A stretch of DNA of 64,000 nt, taken from Acidobacteriaceae bacterium (lineage in GTDB: Bacteria; Acidobacteriota; Terriglobia; Terriglobales; Acidobacteriaceae). Position 1 is the first letter of the stretch; the number at the start of each line of letters is the position of its first letter. This document shows, piece after piece, positions 1 to 9,596 of this stretch. The stretch is taken from positions 36,898 to 100,897 of the forward strand of contig DAIDGW010000079.1 of the NCBI GenBank assembly GCA_027452245.1, read 5' to 3'. The notes under the pieces are model-generated. The model searched no databases. It saw only the letters and a program-made list of their open reading frames with translations, and was not told the origin of the DNA. The position numbers and the translations under genes were made by a program.

Positions 1-2
1 TA

Positions 3-1439
3 GGCGACCGCTTCATGCCGCGGCTGGATTACCGAAACTTCGGCTCCTACGAATCCTTCTTGTTCAGCCATACCATCCAGCCCGGTACCAGCAAGCAAAC
101 TGGAATTCGCTGGTATGAACTCCGCGGGCCCGGCACACCGACTGTCTATCAGGATGGCACCGTCAATCCGGACAACGTTCTCTACCGCTTCATGCCAAGT
201 ATCGCGCAGGATAGCAGCGGCGAAGCCACGGTCGGTTATAGCGTCTCGAGCAGTTCCACTCATCCCAGTATCCGCGCCTCGTGGTGGAGCTTGACCAATC
301 CGACGCCACCCAGCGAATTTTCTATCTTCGCCGGAACCGGCGACGAGGAAAACGCCAGCAACTGGGGCGATTACACGAGCATGACCGTAGACCCGGTCGA
401 TGGCTGCACCTTCTGGTATGTCGACGAATATTTCAGCCAGAATCAGACGGGCACGCAACACGATTGGCAAACCCGCATCGCTAACTTCCAACTGCCCGGC
501 TGCGGCGGGGTAAGTCTGCTGCCTGCTTCCGGACTTTCCTTCGGATCGGTCGCCGTGGGGAGTAATGCAGCACAGACCGCAACCCTGGTCAACAACGGCA
601 GCACGACATTAACCATCAGCAACATCGGCTTCACCGGCGCCAATCCCGGCGACTTTTCGCAAACCAATAACTGCGCTGGCAGTCTTGCGTCGGGTTCCAG
701 TTGTCAAATCACAGTAACTTTTTCGCCCGCCACTATGGGTTCGCAGTCCGCGACACTGAGTGTCACCGACGATGCGAATAACAGCCCTCAGTCGATCGCC
801 CTCACAGGCACCGGTATCACCGCCGTAACCCTTTCTACTTCCAGCCTCAACTTCGGCAATGTCGTAATTCATACGACCTCCGCCGCTCCGGCTGTCACTC
901 TCACAAATAACCAGAGCGTGCCTCTTACAAACATCAGTATCTCGGCAGTGGCGCCATTCAGCGAGACAAATACCTGCGGAACCTCCATCGCAGCGGGCGC
1001 ATCCTGCAGGATCATGATCAGCTTTACGCCAACGGCGCTCGGCATTGTATCGGGGAGCGTCACCATCACTGATAGTGCCGCCAATAGCCCGCAATCCATC
1101 TCCGTCAAGGGCAGGGGCATCAATCCGGTCACTTTCGCTCCCGGTCAGCTGAATTTCGGGACCGTCAGCGTCGGCAGCTCCAGCAGCCCTGTTTCGACCG
1201 TCTTGACGAATAACCAGGCGGTCGCACTTACGATCTCGAGTATCAGCATTGTGGGCAATGATCGAGCGGATTATTCGCAGGCCAATACCTGCCCGTCGTC
1301 TCTTGTTGCCGGTGGAACCTGCACAATTACTGTGACGTTCACACCGAGGGCAAAAGGCACCCGGACAGCCACCATCAAGGTAGTCGACAGCGCCTCCACG
1401 AGCCCGCAGGGAGTAAGACTATCGGGAACGGGGCAGTAA
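3..1439 (+). CDS. Secreted propeller/Ig protein, C-terminal part (5' truncated by window edge)
   Basis: The reading frame is already open at the window edge, so the N-terminus lies outside. The first internal Met is at 15. The first ~165 residues look like the end of a sialidase/BNR-like propeller, with a WGDYTSMTVDPVDGCTFWY segment that I recall as typical of large acidobacterial secreted proteins. Three ASPM-SPD-2-Hydin (choice-of-anatomy) Ig domains of ~100 residues follow, each with an LxFGxVxxG opening, a cysteine pair (TNxC...C.ITVTFxP) and an SPQxxxLxGxG close. The C-terminus ends on the last Ig strand. Probably exported and cell-surface or extracellular; substrate unknown. No catalytic motif is visible in this part. 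Confidence 0.75.
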   Translation, partial: GDRFMPRLDYRNFGSYESFLFSHTIQPGTSKQTGIRWYELRGPGTPTVYQDGTVNPDNVLYRFMPSIAQDSSGEATVGYSVSSSSTHPSIRASWWSLTNPTPPSEFSIFAGTGDEENASNWGDYTSMTVDPVDGCTFWYVDEYFSQNQTGTQHDWQTRIANFQLPGCGGVSLLPASGLSFGSVAVGSNAAQTATLVNNGSTTLTISNIGFTGANPGDFSQTNNCAGSLASGSSCQITVTFSPATMGSQSATLSVTDDANNSPQSIALTGTGITAVTLSTSSLNFGNVVIHTTSAAPAVTLTNNQSVPLTNISISAVAPFSETNTCGTSIAAGASCRIMISFTPTALGIVSGSVTITDSAANSPQSISVKGRGINPVTFAPGQLNFGTVSVGSSSSPVSTVLTNNQAVALTISSISIVGNDRADYSQANTCPSSLVAGGTCTITVTFTPRAKGTRTATIKVVDSASTSPQGVRLSGTGQ

Positions 1440-1635
1440 TTGATGAATATGGATTGCTTGCAACCTTTGCGGCGTTTGGAAGAACCAACTCTCCGCCACC
1501 GGGACGGTGTGGTGGGGGCACTAAGTTCCAGGACGCCGACGGATCACGTTTCAGGTTCGTCTTCAGTTTTTTGGCTCACCCAGTCCCGTCAGGCTATCAG
1601 GCACCAAAATCGAGTTCCGCAGGCAGGTAGTTCAA

Positions 1636-4083
1636 ATGAACGTCTCATCTAGATTTTTGAACCTGTGTGTTCTAGCGCTTGTCGGCCTCACTAGTTGCCC
1701 CAGTTCACTTTATGGGCAGACCAGTGTAACTACGAGCCGCTACGACAACGGCAGGACCGGACTCAACGATGCCGAAACCTACCTGAATCCCAGCAACGTA
1801 AATATCGCTACATTCGCCAAGCTTGGATCTTACAACGTCGACGGCTATGTCGTGGCCCAGCCCTTGTATATGCCCAACATTTCCATCGGCGGAGTGTCGC
1901 ACAATGTAGTCTACGTGGCCACGCAGCACGACAGTCTCTATGCCTTCGACGCAGATAACCTGACTGGCGCTCCCCTGTGGCAGGTTAGTTTTATTAATCC
2001 ATCGGGTAATGTCACCACAGTTCCTATCTCTGAACAGGGATGCGCAAAGGTCAATGGCTATACCGAGATGGGTATTCAGGGCACCCCCGTCATCGATCCC
2101 ACCACCAACACTTTGTACGTTGATGTGAAGACAAAAGAGGTAGTGAACGGAACCACGAATTACGTCCACCGACTGCACGCGATCGACATCACCACCGGTG
2201 CGGAAAAGTTCGGGGGGCCCGTCCAAATCACCGGCTCCATCCCGACCCTGCACGGCACGCTCACCTTCGACACGGCTAAGGGCTGCCAGCGTCCCGGATT
2301 GCTTCTCAGCAACGCAACCGTTTACATCGCCTTCGGATCGAACGGTTGTGATAACACCCATGGTTGGGTTTTCGCCTACGACGCCGCTACCCTCACCCAG
2401 CTTGCCATTTACAATACTTCGCCCAATCAGACCCGCGGTTCTTCCGTGTGGCAGGCTGGCGCGGGAATCGCCGCCGATGCCACCGGCAACGTCTTCTTCA
2501 TCAGTGCAAACGGCACCTTTGATGTAAATAATGGCGGATCGGATTACGGCGACACCTTCCTGAAATTGGATCCCACGACCCTGGATGTAACCGACTACTT
2601 CACACCGTATGACCAGGCCAATATGGCGGCCAACGACCTTGACCTCGGATCCGGCGGCGCCGTGGTTGTGAGCAATCTCGATGGAATGTATTCCAGCGTT
2701 GTAATTGGCGCTGGTAAGACTGGAACCATCTACGTCGTAAATCCCACCGACATGGGTCACTATAGCAGCACCACCAATAATGTTATTCAGTGGATGCAAA
2801 CCGTTGTAAACGAGGTGGACGCTACTCCCGCATTTTGGAACGATACTGTGTATTTCGCTCCCGACCATGCCCCCGCAGTTTCTTACTCACTCCAACAAGA
2901 CGGCACCTTGGTCGCTACCGGATCTGCAACCGGACAGATCATTCCCGTCGGCGGCCCTACCCTCTCCGCCAATGGCAACACGAACGGCATTATGTGGCTG
3001 GTGCGCAATGATGGCAATACGGCCCGCCAACTCTCCGCTTTTGACGCAACAAAGATGGTGGAAATCTACAACACCGCCCAGTCCGGCACCCGTGACACCC
3101 TGGGTATGACCGCCCATTTCGTCGTCCCCACGGTGGCCAACGGGAAAGTCTTTGTCGGAACCCAGACCCAACTGGTCGTGTACGGCCTGATGCCGGTCAT
3201 CGCTGCCACATCGGGAAGCAATCAGACGGGCACTGCGGGCAGCACATTGCCCATTCCACTTTCGATCCAGGTAACCAATCCTTATACCGGCAGTCCGCTA
3301 TCTGGAGTAAGTGTCACCTTCAGCGGGCTCGGCAGCTTTGGTACTCCGACCGTCGTGACCGATACCAACGGAAACGCCAGTACAACTTACACGCTTCCCA
3401 CGACGATCACCCAACCAACGATTACCATCACCGCGGGCAGCACTGGCTATGCTTCCGGAACTTTCACCGAGACGGTGACGCCGGCCGCTCCGGCAAAAAT
3501 CGCTTATGTCTCCGGCGGCTCACAATCAGGAATCGTGGGAACGATGTTGACGAATCCCGTCGTGTACAAGGTCACTGATCAATACGGGAATGCCATCCCC
3601 GGAGTTGCCGTAACGTTTGCCGATAGCCCCAATCACGGCATCTTTGGTTCCAACCCCGTTACGACCGACTCGACTGGCAAAGCAACGGTAACTTATACCT
3701 TGCCAACCAGAGCGGGTTACACCGGGATTACCCCCTCGGCTGGAGCCGTGGTTGGAAATCGGGTTCAGGAGCATGCCCTCGCGGGCGCTGCGGCATCCAT
3801 CGCCATCACTTCCGGCAACAAGCAATCGGCGCCGCCCAATACTCTGCTGTCCCGTCCGCTGACGGTTAAGGTTACCGATCAGTATGGGAACCCTGTCGCA
3901 GGTGTGACCGTGACTTATACAGACAATGGCGCGGGCGGGATTTTCTCGAGCCCTACCGCCGTAACCAGCGCCTCCGGACTCGCCGGCGTCAGTTACACGA
4001 CTCCAGCCCAGGCTGGCTTGCTTACCATTAATGCATCGGCAGGAAGTTTAGGTCCGGTCTCGTTCTTGGAAAATGTTACATAG
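1636..4083 (+). CDS. Secreted PQQ-type beta-propeller protein with Ig-like (Big_1) repeats
   Basis: 815 aa with an N-terminal signal peptide (hydrophobic LCVLALVGLTS stretch, likely cleaved near SLYGQ). Residues ~30-510 form a PQQ/BamB-like propeller with recurring blade motifs such as VVYVATQHDSLYAFDAD and TIYVVNPTD. Residues ~515-815 hold three Big_1/invasin-type Ig domains, each with V.V.TYTDNG.GG.F and a ...T.GxAxVxYTxP ending. The chosen ATG follows an AGGTAG-like site. Blade motifs support a propeller fold but I see no evidence of cofactor binding, so a dehydrogenase activity should not be assumed. It lies 196 bp after the truncated Ig protein and 274 bp before the NHL protein, in a plus-strand row of surface proteins. 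Role in adhesion or polymer binding is inferred. Confidence 0.75.
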   Translation: MNVSSRFLNLCVLALVGLTSCPSSLYGQTSVTTSRYDNGRTGLNDAETYLNPSNVNIATFAKLGSYNVDGYVVAQPLYMPNISIGGVSHNVVYVATQHDSLYAFDADNLTGAPLWQVSFINPSGNVTTVPISEQGCAKVNGYTEMGIQGTPVIDPTTNTLYVDVKTKEVVNGTTNYVHRLHAIDITTGAEKFGGPVQITGSIPTLHGTLTFDTAKGCQRPGLLLSNATVYIAFGSNGCDNTHGWVFAYDAATLTQLAIYNTSPNQTRGSSVWQAGAGIAADATGNVFFISANGTFDVNNGGSDYGDTFLKLDPTTLDVTDYFTPYDQANMAANDLDLGSGGAVVVSNLDGMYSSVVIGAGKTGTIYVVNPTDMGHYSSTTNNVIQWMQTVVNEVDATPAFWNDTVYFAPDHAPAVSYSLQQDGTLVATGSATGQIIPVGGPTLSANGNTNGIMWLVRNDGNTARQLSAFDATKMVEIYNTAQSGTRDTLGMTAHFVVPTVANGKVFVGTQTQLVVYGLMPVIAATSGSNQTGTAGSTLPIPLSIQVTNPYTGSPLSGVSVTFSGLGSFGTPTVVTDTNGNASTTYTLPTTITQPTITITAGSTGYASGTFTETVTPAAPAKIAYVSGGSQSGIVGTMLTNPVVYKVTDQYGNAIPGVAVTFADSPNHGIFGSNPVTTDSTGKATVTYTLPTRAGYTGITPSAGAVVGNRVQEHALAGAAASIAITSGNKQSAPPNTLLSRPLTVKVTDQYGNPVAGVTVTYTDNGAGGIFSSPTAVTSASGLAGVSYTTPAQAGLLTINASAGSLGPVSFLENVT

Positions 4084-4357
4084 AATGGACCTAACGATTC
4101 TTCCGGGGCTTGCTTTACCGGATATTATTTCTTCTCTGGGGACTGATAGTGTGTGCAAGATTATTCATCTTGATGCCAGGTCAGGTATTTTGCATAATCG
4201 TAAAAGCCTCCCTCGTGTCGTTTGTTTCCCCCTGTACCGGACTTTCTCGAATAATAATTATCCGGAAATGATGCATTGCAGTAATGCAACTTTGGAATAG
4301 CCTGCGCTACGCAGGTCATTTCCTTCCCGTGCCTAAATTCTGTGGGAGGTTCAGCTC

Positions 4358-7177
4358 GTGAAAATGTTCCGCGTACTTAGCCTGCTAACTGCCATCGCCG
4401 TCGTGATGGGAATCAGCTTGGGTTCCATCCCTGCGCATGCACAAAATATCATCAGCACGTTCGTTGGCGGAGGCCCGACTCCAACCGCGCCACTGTCGGC
4501 CGACCTTCCCGGCCCGGTTTCCGCAGTCAGAGACTCTTCGGGAAACACCTACATCTCGGCTCCGCTCTCCACCGACATTTTCAAGCTGACGGCCGCAGGC
4601 AGCCTCTCCGTGTTTTCGGGACAGGGTTACGGCGGATTTAATGGCGATGGCGGCCAAGCCAGCGCCGCTGTTCTTGGAAATCCGGCAGGCATCGCGTTTG
4701 ACAGCCAGGGCAATATGTACTTTGCCGACTATGGCTCTTCGCGCGTGCGCCGCATTGATGCCACAACGGGCACCATCACCACCGTCGCCGGGAGCGGCAC
4801 GAAGTGCGATATCTCGACGAACCCCTGCGGTGATGGCCAAAACGCCACGGGTAAGACAGCCCTACTAAATATGCCGGAAGCCGTCGCGCTCGACGGCAGC
4901 GGCAACCTGTATATCGCCGATGCGGTCGACAACAGAATTCGCATGGTCGCCGGCGTCACCAGTTGCTGGCAAAGCAACAGCTGCATCATCACAACCGTGG
5001 TGGGAAACGGAGCAACTTGCAGCAATCCGTCCAGCCCTTGTGGTGACGGAGGCGCTGCAACCGCGGCTCAGTTGAACTATCCCGAAGGCGTGGCCGTCGA
5101 TGCCGCCGGCAACATTTATGTCTCTGACACTCTCGATCAACGAGTTCGCATCGTATCCGGCGGCACCATCAATGCCTTTGCCGGAAATGGCGGCTACTGC
5201 GTTAACTCCGCCACCAGTTGCGGTGACGGACATCCCGCCACACTGGCTCACTTGTATCGCCCGCAGGGTCTCGCGGTCGATGGCTCTGGCGACGTTTACA
5301 TTGCCGACACATTCGATCAACGCGTCCGCGTCGTAAACTCCTCGGGAACCATCAACGCCTTCGCTGGAACCGGCGTTCAAGGCTACGCCGGTGATGGCGG
5401 CGCGGCAGTCTACGCAAATCTCGATCTCCCCGTCGGCGTCTCCCTCGACAATGCTGGTAACGTTGTCATCGCCGACACGGGCAACCAGCGCGTTCGCGTC
5501 GTCTCCAGCACCGGAGCCATTTCAACCCTGGCGGGTGGCGGAAATGGTGGAGACGCTGGCCCGGCGGCAAGCGCCATCCTCGCCGGCCCCTATAGCGTCG
5601 CGGAAGATTCTGCCGGCAACCTCTACATCGCCGATACCGGTAACAACCGCATTCGCGAAGTTTCCAACGGAGTCATTACGACAATCGCCGGAACCGGCAG
5701 CGCTGGTTTCAGTGGCGATAATGGGCCAGCTACCAGCGCAACTATGTATGGACCTCAGTACGTCGTCGTCGACTCCAAGGGCAACGTCTTCTTCTCCGAT
5801 ACGGGGAACCTTGTCGTGCGCCGCATCGACGCCGCGACACATGCCATCACAACCGTTGCCGGCACCTACGGTGTTTCCTGCTCTCCCACCACGGCCAAGT
5901 GCGGTGACGGTGGTCCGGCTACCGGCGCCCAGATCACCTGGCCTTGGGGACTCGCCATCGACGCCAATGACAATCTCTACATTGCGGATTATTACGCCTT
6001 CAGAATCCGCCTCGTGAACGGATCGACGCAAACCATTACCACCTTCGCCGGAACTGGAAACTTGGGCAAGAAAGGCAATGGCGGTCCGGCCACTCAAGCC
6101 TATTTGAACCACCCTTCCGGAGTAGCCGCCGATAACAACGGCAACGTCTACATCGCCGACCAGTACAACTTCTCCGTCCGTGTCGTCAATTCGAGCGGAA
6201 TCATTAACGATTTCATGGGTGACGGCAAGGCCTGCTTGTGCGGCAACGGCGGCCCCGCCCTTAACGGCAGTATGTGGAATCCGCAGAATGTCGCCACCGA
6301 TCCCTCCGGAAACGTGTTCATCTCCGGCGGAAACGACAATGTCGTGCAGCGCGTTAACGCCACTACCACGATCTGGGGGACGGTCGCCGGCAATCCCTTG
6401 AAACCTCTTCTCGGCGGTTTCGGCGGAGACGGCGGCCCGGCAACTTTGGCAACTCTGGCCAACTTCGGAGTGACGGTCGATGCCGGCAACAACCTCTACA
6501 TCGCAGACGAAGGCAACAATCGCATCCGTACCGTTCATCTCACGCCGGCAGCTTCACTTCCCACAGTACCCATGAACTTCGGCCATGTTGCCATCAATAC
6601 GGGCAGCAAGCCTTTATCGGCGAAGCTTACCAGCACCGGCGGAGTTGATCTCAATCTGACCAGCATCGCCATCAGCGGAACCAATGCCAACAACTTCAGT
6701 CAGACCAACACCTGTGGAACTCTGCCCGGGTTGTTGGGGGTCGATGCGGCCTGCTCCACCAGCGTCGTGTTCACGCCCAGTTTCTATGGACAGGCAAAAG
6801 CCACGCTGACTTACACCGATAACGCTACCAACAGCCCGCAGAGCATTGCCCTGTCCGGACAGGGTCCTGATTTCTCAATTAAGGCTTCTCCGAGCTCAAT
6901 CACGGTTTCCCCTGGAAACTCGGGCCAGCTCAGCATCGTCCTCGCTCCGATCGCCGCATTCAACCAGACCGTTACCCTTAGCTGCCTGGGCGCACCGGCA
7001 GGAACTTCGTGCACCGCCAATCCGAGTAGCGTCACGATGAATGGCAGCACCAACAGTACCTCGCAACTGAACCTCGCCGTCGGCAGTACAACCGCACCCG
7101 GGACCTACACGCTTACCGTCAAGGGCGTGTTCGCTCCGCTGCAGCACCCCGTGAAGATCACTCTGACGGTACCGTAA
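4358..7177 (+). CDS. Secreted NHL-repeat protein with ASPM-type Ig domain
   Basis: 939 aa starting at GTG, chosen because GGGAGG lies 8 nt upstream and the signal peptide (LLTAIAVVMGISLGSIPAHA) begins just after it. Residues ~60-720 contain eleven or twelve ~55-residue NHL repeats with the pattern GDGGPATxAxLxxPxGVAVDxxGNxYIADxxNxRVRxV, giving at least one six- or seven-bladed propeller and possibly two. Residues ~735-830 are an ASPM-SPD-2-Hydin domain and the last ~95 residues another Ig-like domain. Extracellular binding or scaffold role is likely; there is no catalytic motif. The upstream gap holds a small CCTGCG-CTA-CGCAGG hairpin at 4301-4315. A strong terminator follows the stop. Confidence 0.85.
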   Translation: MKMFRVLSLLTAIAVVMGISLGSIPAHAQNIISTFVGGGPTPTAPLSADLPGPVSAVRDSSGNTYISAPLSTDIFKLTAAGSLSVFSGQGYGGFNGDGGQASAAVLGNPAGIAFDSQGNMYFADYGSSRVRRIDATTGTITTVAGSGTKCDISTNPCGDGQNATGKTALLNMPEAVALDGSGNLYIADAVDNRIRMVAGVTSCWQSNSCIITTVVGNGATCSNPSSPCGDGGAATAAQLNYPEGVAVDAAGNIYVSDTLDQRVRIVSGGTINAFAGNGGYCVNSATSCGDGHPATLAHLYRPQGLAVDGSGDVYIADTFDQRVRVVNSSGTINAFAGTGVQGYAGDGGAAVYANLDLPVGVSLDNAGNVVIADTGNQRVRVVSSTGAISTLAGGGNGGDAGPAASAILAGPYSVAEDSAGNLYIADTGNNRIREVSNGVITTIAGTGSAGFSGDNGPATSATMYGPQYVVVDSKGNVFFSDTGNLVVRRIDAATHAITTVAGTYGVSCSPTTAKCGDGGPATGAQITWPWGLAIDANDNLYIADYYAFRIRLVNGSTQTITTFAGTGNLGKKGNGGPATQAYLNHPSGVAADNNGNVYIADQYNFSVRVVNSSGIINDFMGDGKACLCGNGGPALNGSMWNPQNVATDPSGNVFISGGNDNVVQRVNATTTIWGTVAGNPLKPLLGGFGGDGGPATLATLANFGVTVDAGNNLYIADEGNNRIRTVHLTPAASLPTVPMNFGHVAINTGSKPLSAKLTSTGGVDLNLTSIAISGTNANNFSQTNTCGTLPGLLGVDAACSTSVVFTPSFYGQAKATLTYTDNATNSPQSIALSGQGPDFSIKASPSSITVSPGNSGQLSIVLAPIAAFNQTVTLSCLGAPAGTSCTANPSSVTMNGSTNSTSQLNLAVGSTTAPGTYTLTVKGVFAPLQHPVKITLTVP

Positions 7178-7216
7178 CCCGGCCGCCCTGGCCGCGGAAA
7201 GAAGCTGGAACAGAAA

Positions 7217-7253
7217 GAGGACGATGCCGCAAAGCATCGTCCTCAACTTTTTT
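7217..7253 (+). terminator. Intrinsic terminator after the NHL-repeat gene
   Basis: A perfect 11-bp stem (GAGGACGATGC at 7217-7227 with its complement at 7234-7244), a 6-nt loop, and six T residues at 7248-7253. It sits between convergent genes. On the minus strand the hairpin is followed by TCTTTCTG, so it may also weakly end the opposite glycosidase transcript. Confidence 0.88.
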
Positions 7254-7265
7254 CGTAAATTGCGG

Positions 7266-9233
7266 TTATTGATTCTTCAGGAAAATCGGCTTGTATCCGA
7301 TCGGAACCGTTTTTCCTGAAATTGTGTGGCTGTTCCCTTCCAGGTCCAGGTAATGATAGTAATTCGGGCTCACCGGCGGGAAGGTGTACGTCGTCGTCGT
7401 GCACACCCCGTTGCTGCAGCTTTGCGATGTGTCCCACACCGCTAATGCCTTCAAACCGCTGCTGCTGGTGAAGGTACATGTCCAGACAGTACCGCTCGCC
7501 TGACACGACTGCGCCATGTTCAGGCCCGTAAGCCAGCTTTCCACTTGCGTCAGCGCCAGCCCGCTGGTGCAAGTGAATCCCGAACCGCTCGAATCCGGTG
7601 TGGTGCAACCCGTGGTGCTGTTCTGCGACCACATCACTCCGGAAACTTCCCAAGCATACCAGTACACGCGGCTCACTCCCGAACTCCAATGCAGCAGGTA
7701 CGATCGGGCAACAAATCCTGCCCTCTCGTCCGGATCCGGGAAGGTCACGTGTTCGCCCCAGCTGAACTCCGTATCGAATAGCGGCTTGCCCAGCAATCCA
7801 TACGTGGTCTGCGCCCCATCGCGTACCGTGCTGACCAGCGTCGGAATCTTCTCGGCGGTGGGTCCGTTGTAGCCATGGAACGCGATTACATCCGTGTACT
7901 GCGCTCCGCCTTGCGAAAAGAAATCCGATAACGACGAGTTGATTGCGTCCCCGCCCAATGCAGGCGATGGCGATAGAATCAGCGCGGTCTTGTCAATGGG
8001 GGCATTCGTGCAGTTCGGGCCTACTCCCTTGATGATGCACGCCGCATCCTGCGCCATTCGCACAAGCTGCGCCGTCGTCCCTCGCCAGAAGGTATTCACA
8101 TTGGGCTCATTCCATACCTCGTAATATTTGATATGTGCTGTGCTGCTGTTCACGCTGTGCGTTGCAATTGCCGTCACCCAATCCTTCCAGTGCTGGTTCG
8201 TTCCCGTGCCATCGGCATTCAGATCGCCCGGCCAGTAGCATTCTCCCGGACCGCCTCCCCAAGTCGCCTGGTCTTCGGCACATCCCGGCGTCTGCGTACA
8301 CGGTGACGAGGTATTCGGTCCGCATTGCGCCCACACCGGCGTCATCGCCAGATCGTAGAGCACATCGGCATTATGCGATTGCGCATCCGCCAATTTTTGG
8401 TCGAGCGTCGTCCAGTCGTAGACACCTTGCGCAGTGTTGATCAGCGCCCAGTTCACGCCCGCATCCCACAGGCGCTGTCCTGCCGTCGGCGAACTCGGCC
8501 ACGGCGTCGTCGCCAGATCGATATGCATGTCGAAAAAGTTGGCTGGCACGGAACTGGAACTCAGGTTCAAATTGACGTTAATCGTGTACGTCTGGTGCGC
8601 GTTCTTGGGAAACTTACCGGAATCGTCAGCGCGCGCGGTAAACGTAAACGCTCCCGTCTCTTTGGTCGATCCTGATATCCCGCCACTCGAGGTCAAGCTG
8701 ATTCCGGCGGGTAGAGCACCGCTCGTAATCTTCCACGTGTACGGAGGCGTCCCGCCGGTGGCCTGCAAATTCTCCGAATAGGCTCCTCCCACCAGCGTAT
8801 TGGGCAAACTTGTCGTCGTGATTACCAGCGCTGGTATTGGAGAAAGCGTTACCGTCGCAGTTGCCGATTTCGTCTTATCAGCAGTGCTGGTCGCGGTCAC
8901 CGTCGCGCTCGTCTGCGTCGTGACCCACGGAGCCGTGTACAGTCCGCTGCTGCTGATCGAACCGCTGCTCGTTTTCCAGGTTACCCCGGTCTTGGTCGTA
9001 TTCTTTACGACCGCGGTGAATTGCTGGGTCTGCAGCGATTCCAGACTCGCAGTGGTCGGACTGATCGATACGGTGATGGTGGAGGGTGTGCCGGAACCGT
9101 TGCCTGTTAATTGGGCCCGAACAGAAACGCTGACTGCAAGTACGAGGGCAACAGCGGCCATACCTCTGCTCCGTGCAAAAAGCACAGCGCGCCGCTGTTG
9201 GATCCAGGTTGGGGGAAAACCCAGGGTCCACAT
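7266..9233 (-). CDS. Secreted glycoside hydrolase, clan GH-A (GH39-like), with Ig-like domains
   Basis: 655 aa. After an N-terminal signal segment (MAAVALVLAVSVSVRAQ; translation could begin at this internal Met at 9161) come a Big_2-type Ig domain (~50-135), a putative-Ig/He_PIG domain (~140-225) and a (beta/alpha)8 hydrolase domain (~230-655). The catalytic acid/base is likely the Glu in YEVWNEPN (about residue 375) and the nucleophile the Glu in FDTEFSW (about 487), the usual clan GH-A arrangement. Many Cys residues suggest an extracytoplasmic protein. It is a close paralogue of the divergent 662-aa gene at 9597-11585, sharing stretches such as QHWKDWVTAIATHSVN. A role in cutting or remodelling the locus's polysaccharide is inferred. 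GH39 versus GH5/GH30 is not settled by eye. Confidence 0.78.
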   Translation of the reverse strand: MWTLGFPPTWIQQRRAVLFARSRGMAAVALVLAVSVSVRAQLTGNGSGTPSTITVSISPTTASLESLQTQQFTAVVKNTTKTGVTWKTSSGSISSSGLYTAPWVTTQTSATVTATSTADKTKSATATVTLSPIPALVITTTSLPNTLVGGAYSENLQATGGTPPYTWKITSGALPAGISLTSSGGISGSTKETGAFTFTARADDSGKFPKNAHQTYTINVNLNLSSSSVPANFFDMHIDLATTPWPSSPTAGQRLWDAGVNWALINTAQGVYDWTTLDQKLADAQSHNADVLYDLAMTPVWAQCGPNTSSPCTQTPGCAEDQATWGGGPGECYWPGDLNADGTGTNQHWKDWVTAIATHSVNSSTAHIKYYEVWNEPNVNTFWRGTTAQLVRMAQDAACIIKGVGPNCTNAPIDKTALILSPSPALGGDAINSSLSDFFSQGGAQYTDVIAFHGYNGPTAEKIPTLVSTVRDGAQTTYGLLGKPLFDTEFSWGEHVTFPDPDERAGFVARSYLLHWSSGVSRVYWYAWEVSGVMWSQNSTTGCTTPDSSGSGFTCTSGLALTQVESWLTGLNMAQSCQASGTVWTCTFTSSSGLKALAVWDTSQSCSNGVCTTTTYTFPPVSPNYYHYLDLEGNSHTISGKTVPIGYKPIFLKNQ

Positions 9234-9596
9234 AAGAATCCTTTGTACAAATGAGTACGACGCCTATCCTATGGAAAGCTCGGTACTGGGAACAGATACC
9301 AAAGGGACATTGGCCCAAAACCCTCCAGGGATAAGGGTTTCGGCCTACTGGGCCATGCCCGGATTGCTCAACAGTCTACCTCCTTCCGGCAATTCTCGTA
9401 AATCCTTGGCGAGCCCATTCGGCAAGTCACCAATTGCCATTTCGCATAAACGAAAGTCTCGCCTCCATTGACCCTCGCGTACTTCTTCACCTGTCCCGAT
9501 GGGCACCAGCCCTGACGCGACGTTGGACACCTGTCTTCGGCTGCTTTCGCCCCGTAGATTCAGCCTGCGGTACAGCAGCGCACAAACGAGGCGGCC
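9234..9596. promoter_or_regulatory. Divergent intergenic region between two glycosidase paralogues
   Basis: 363 bp between head-to-head genes, so it must hold both promoters. I see no convincing -35/-10 pair, operator repeat or small gene in it. The short ORFs crossing it have no start signal or recognisable product. Confidence 0.4.

Noticed and set aside
1440..1652. 70-aa ORF between the first two secreted proteins
   Set aside because: It begins right after a stop, has no ribosome-binding site, overlaps the next gene start, and its Arg/Pro-rich sequence looks like a chance frame.
1705..2868. Long minus-strand ORF (387 aa) opposite the PQQ-propeller gene
   Set aside because: It is the antisense frame of a clear propeller coding sequence, with no recognisable motifs. 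Similar antisense frames at 5522-6538, 10284-11315, 13802-14902 and 15924-17099 were discarded for the same reason.
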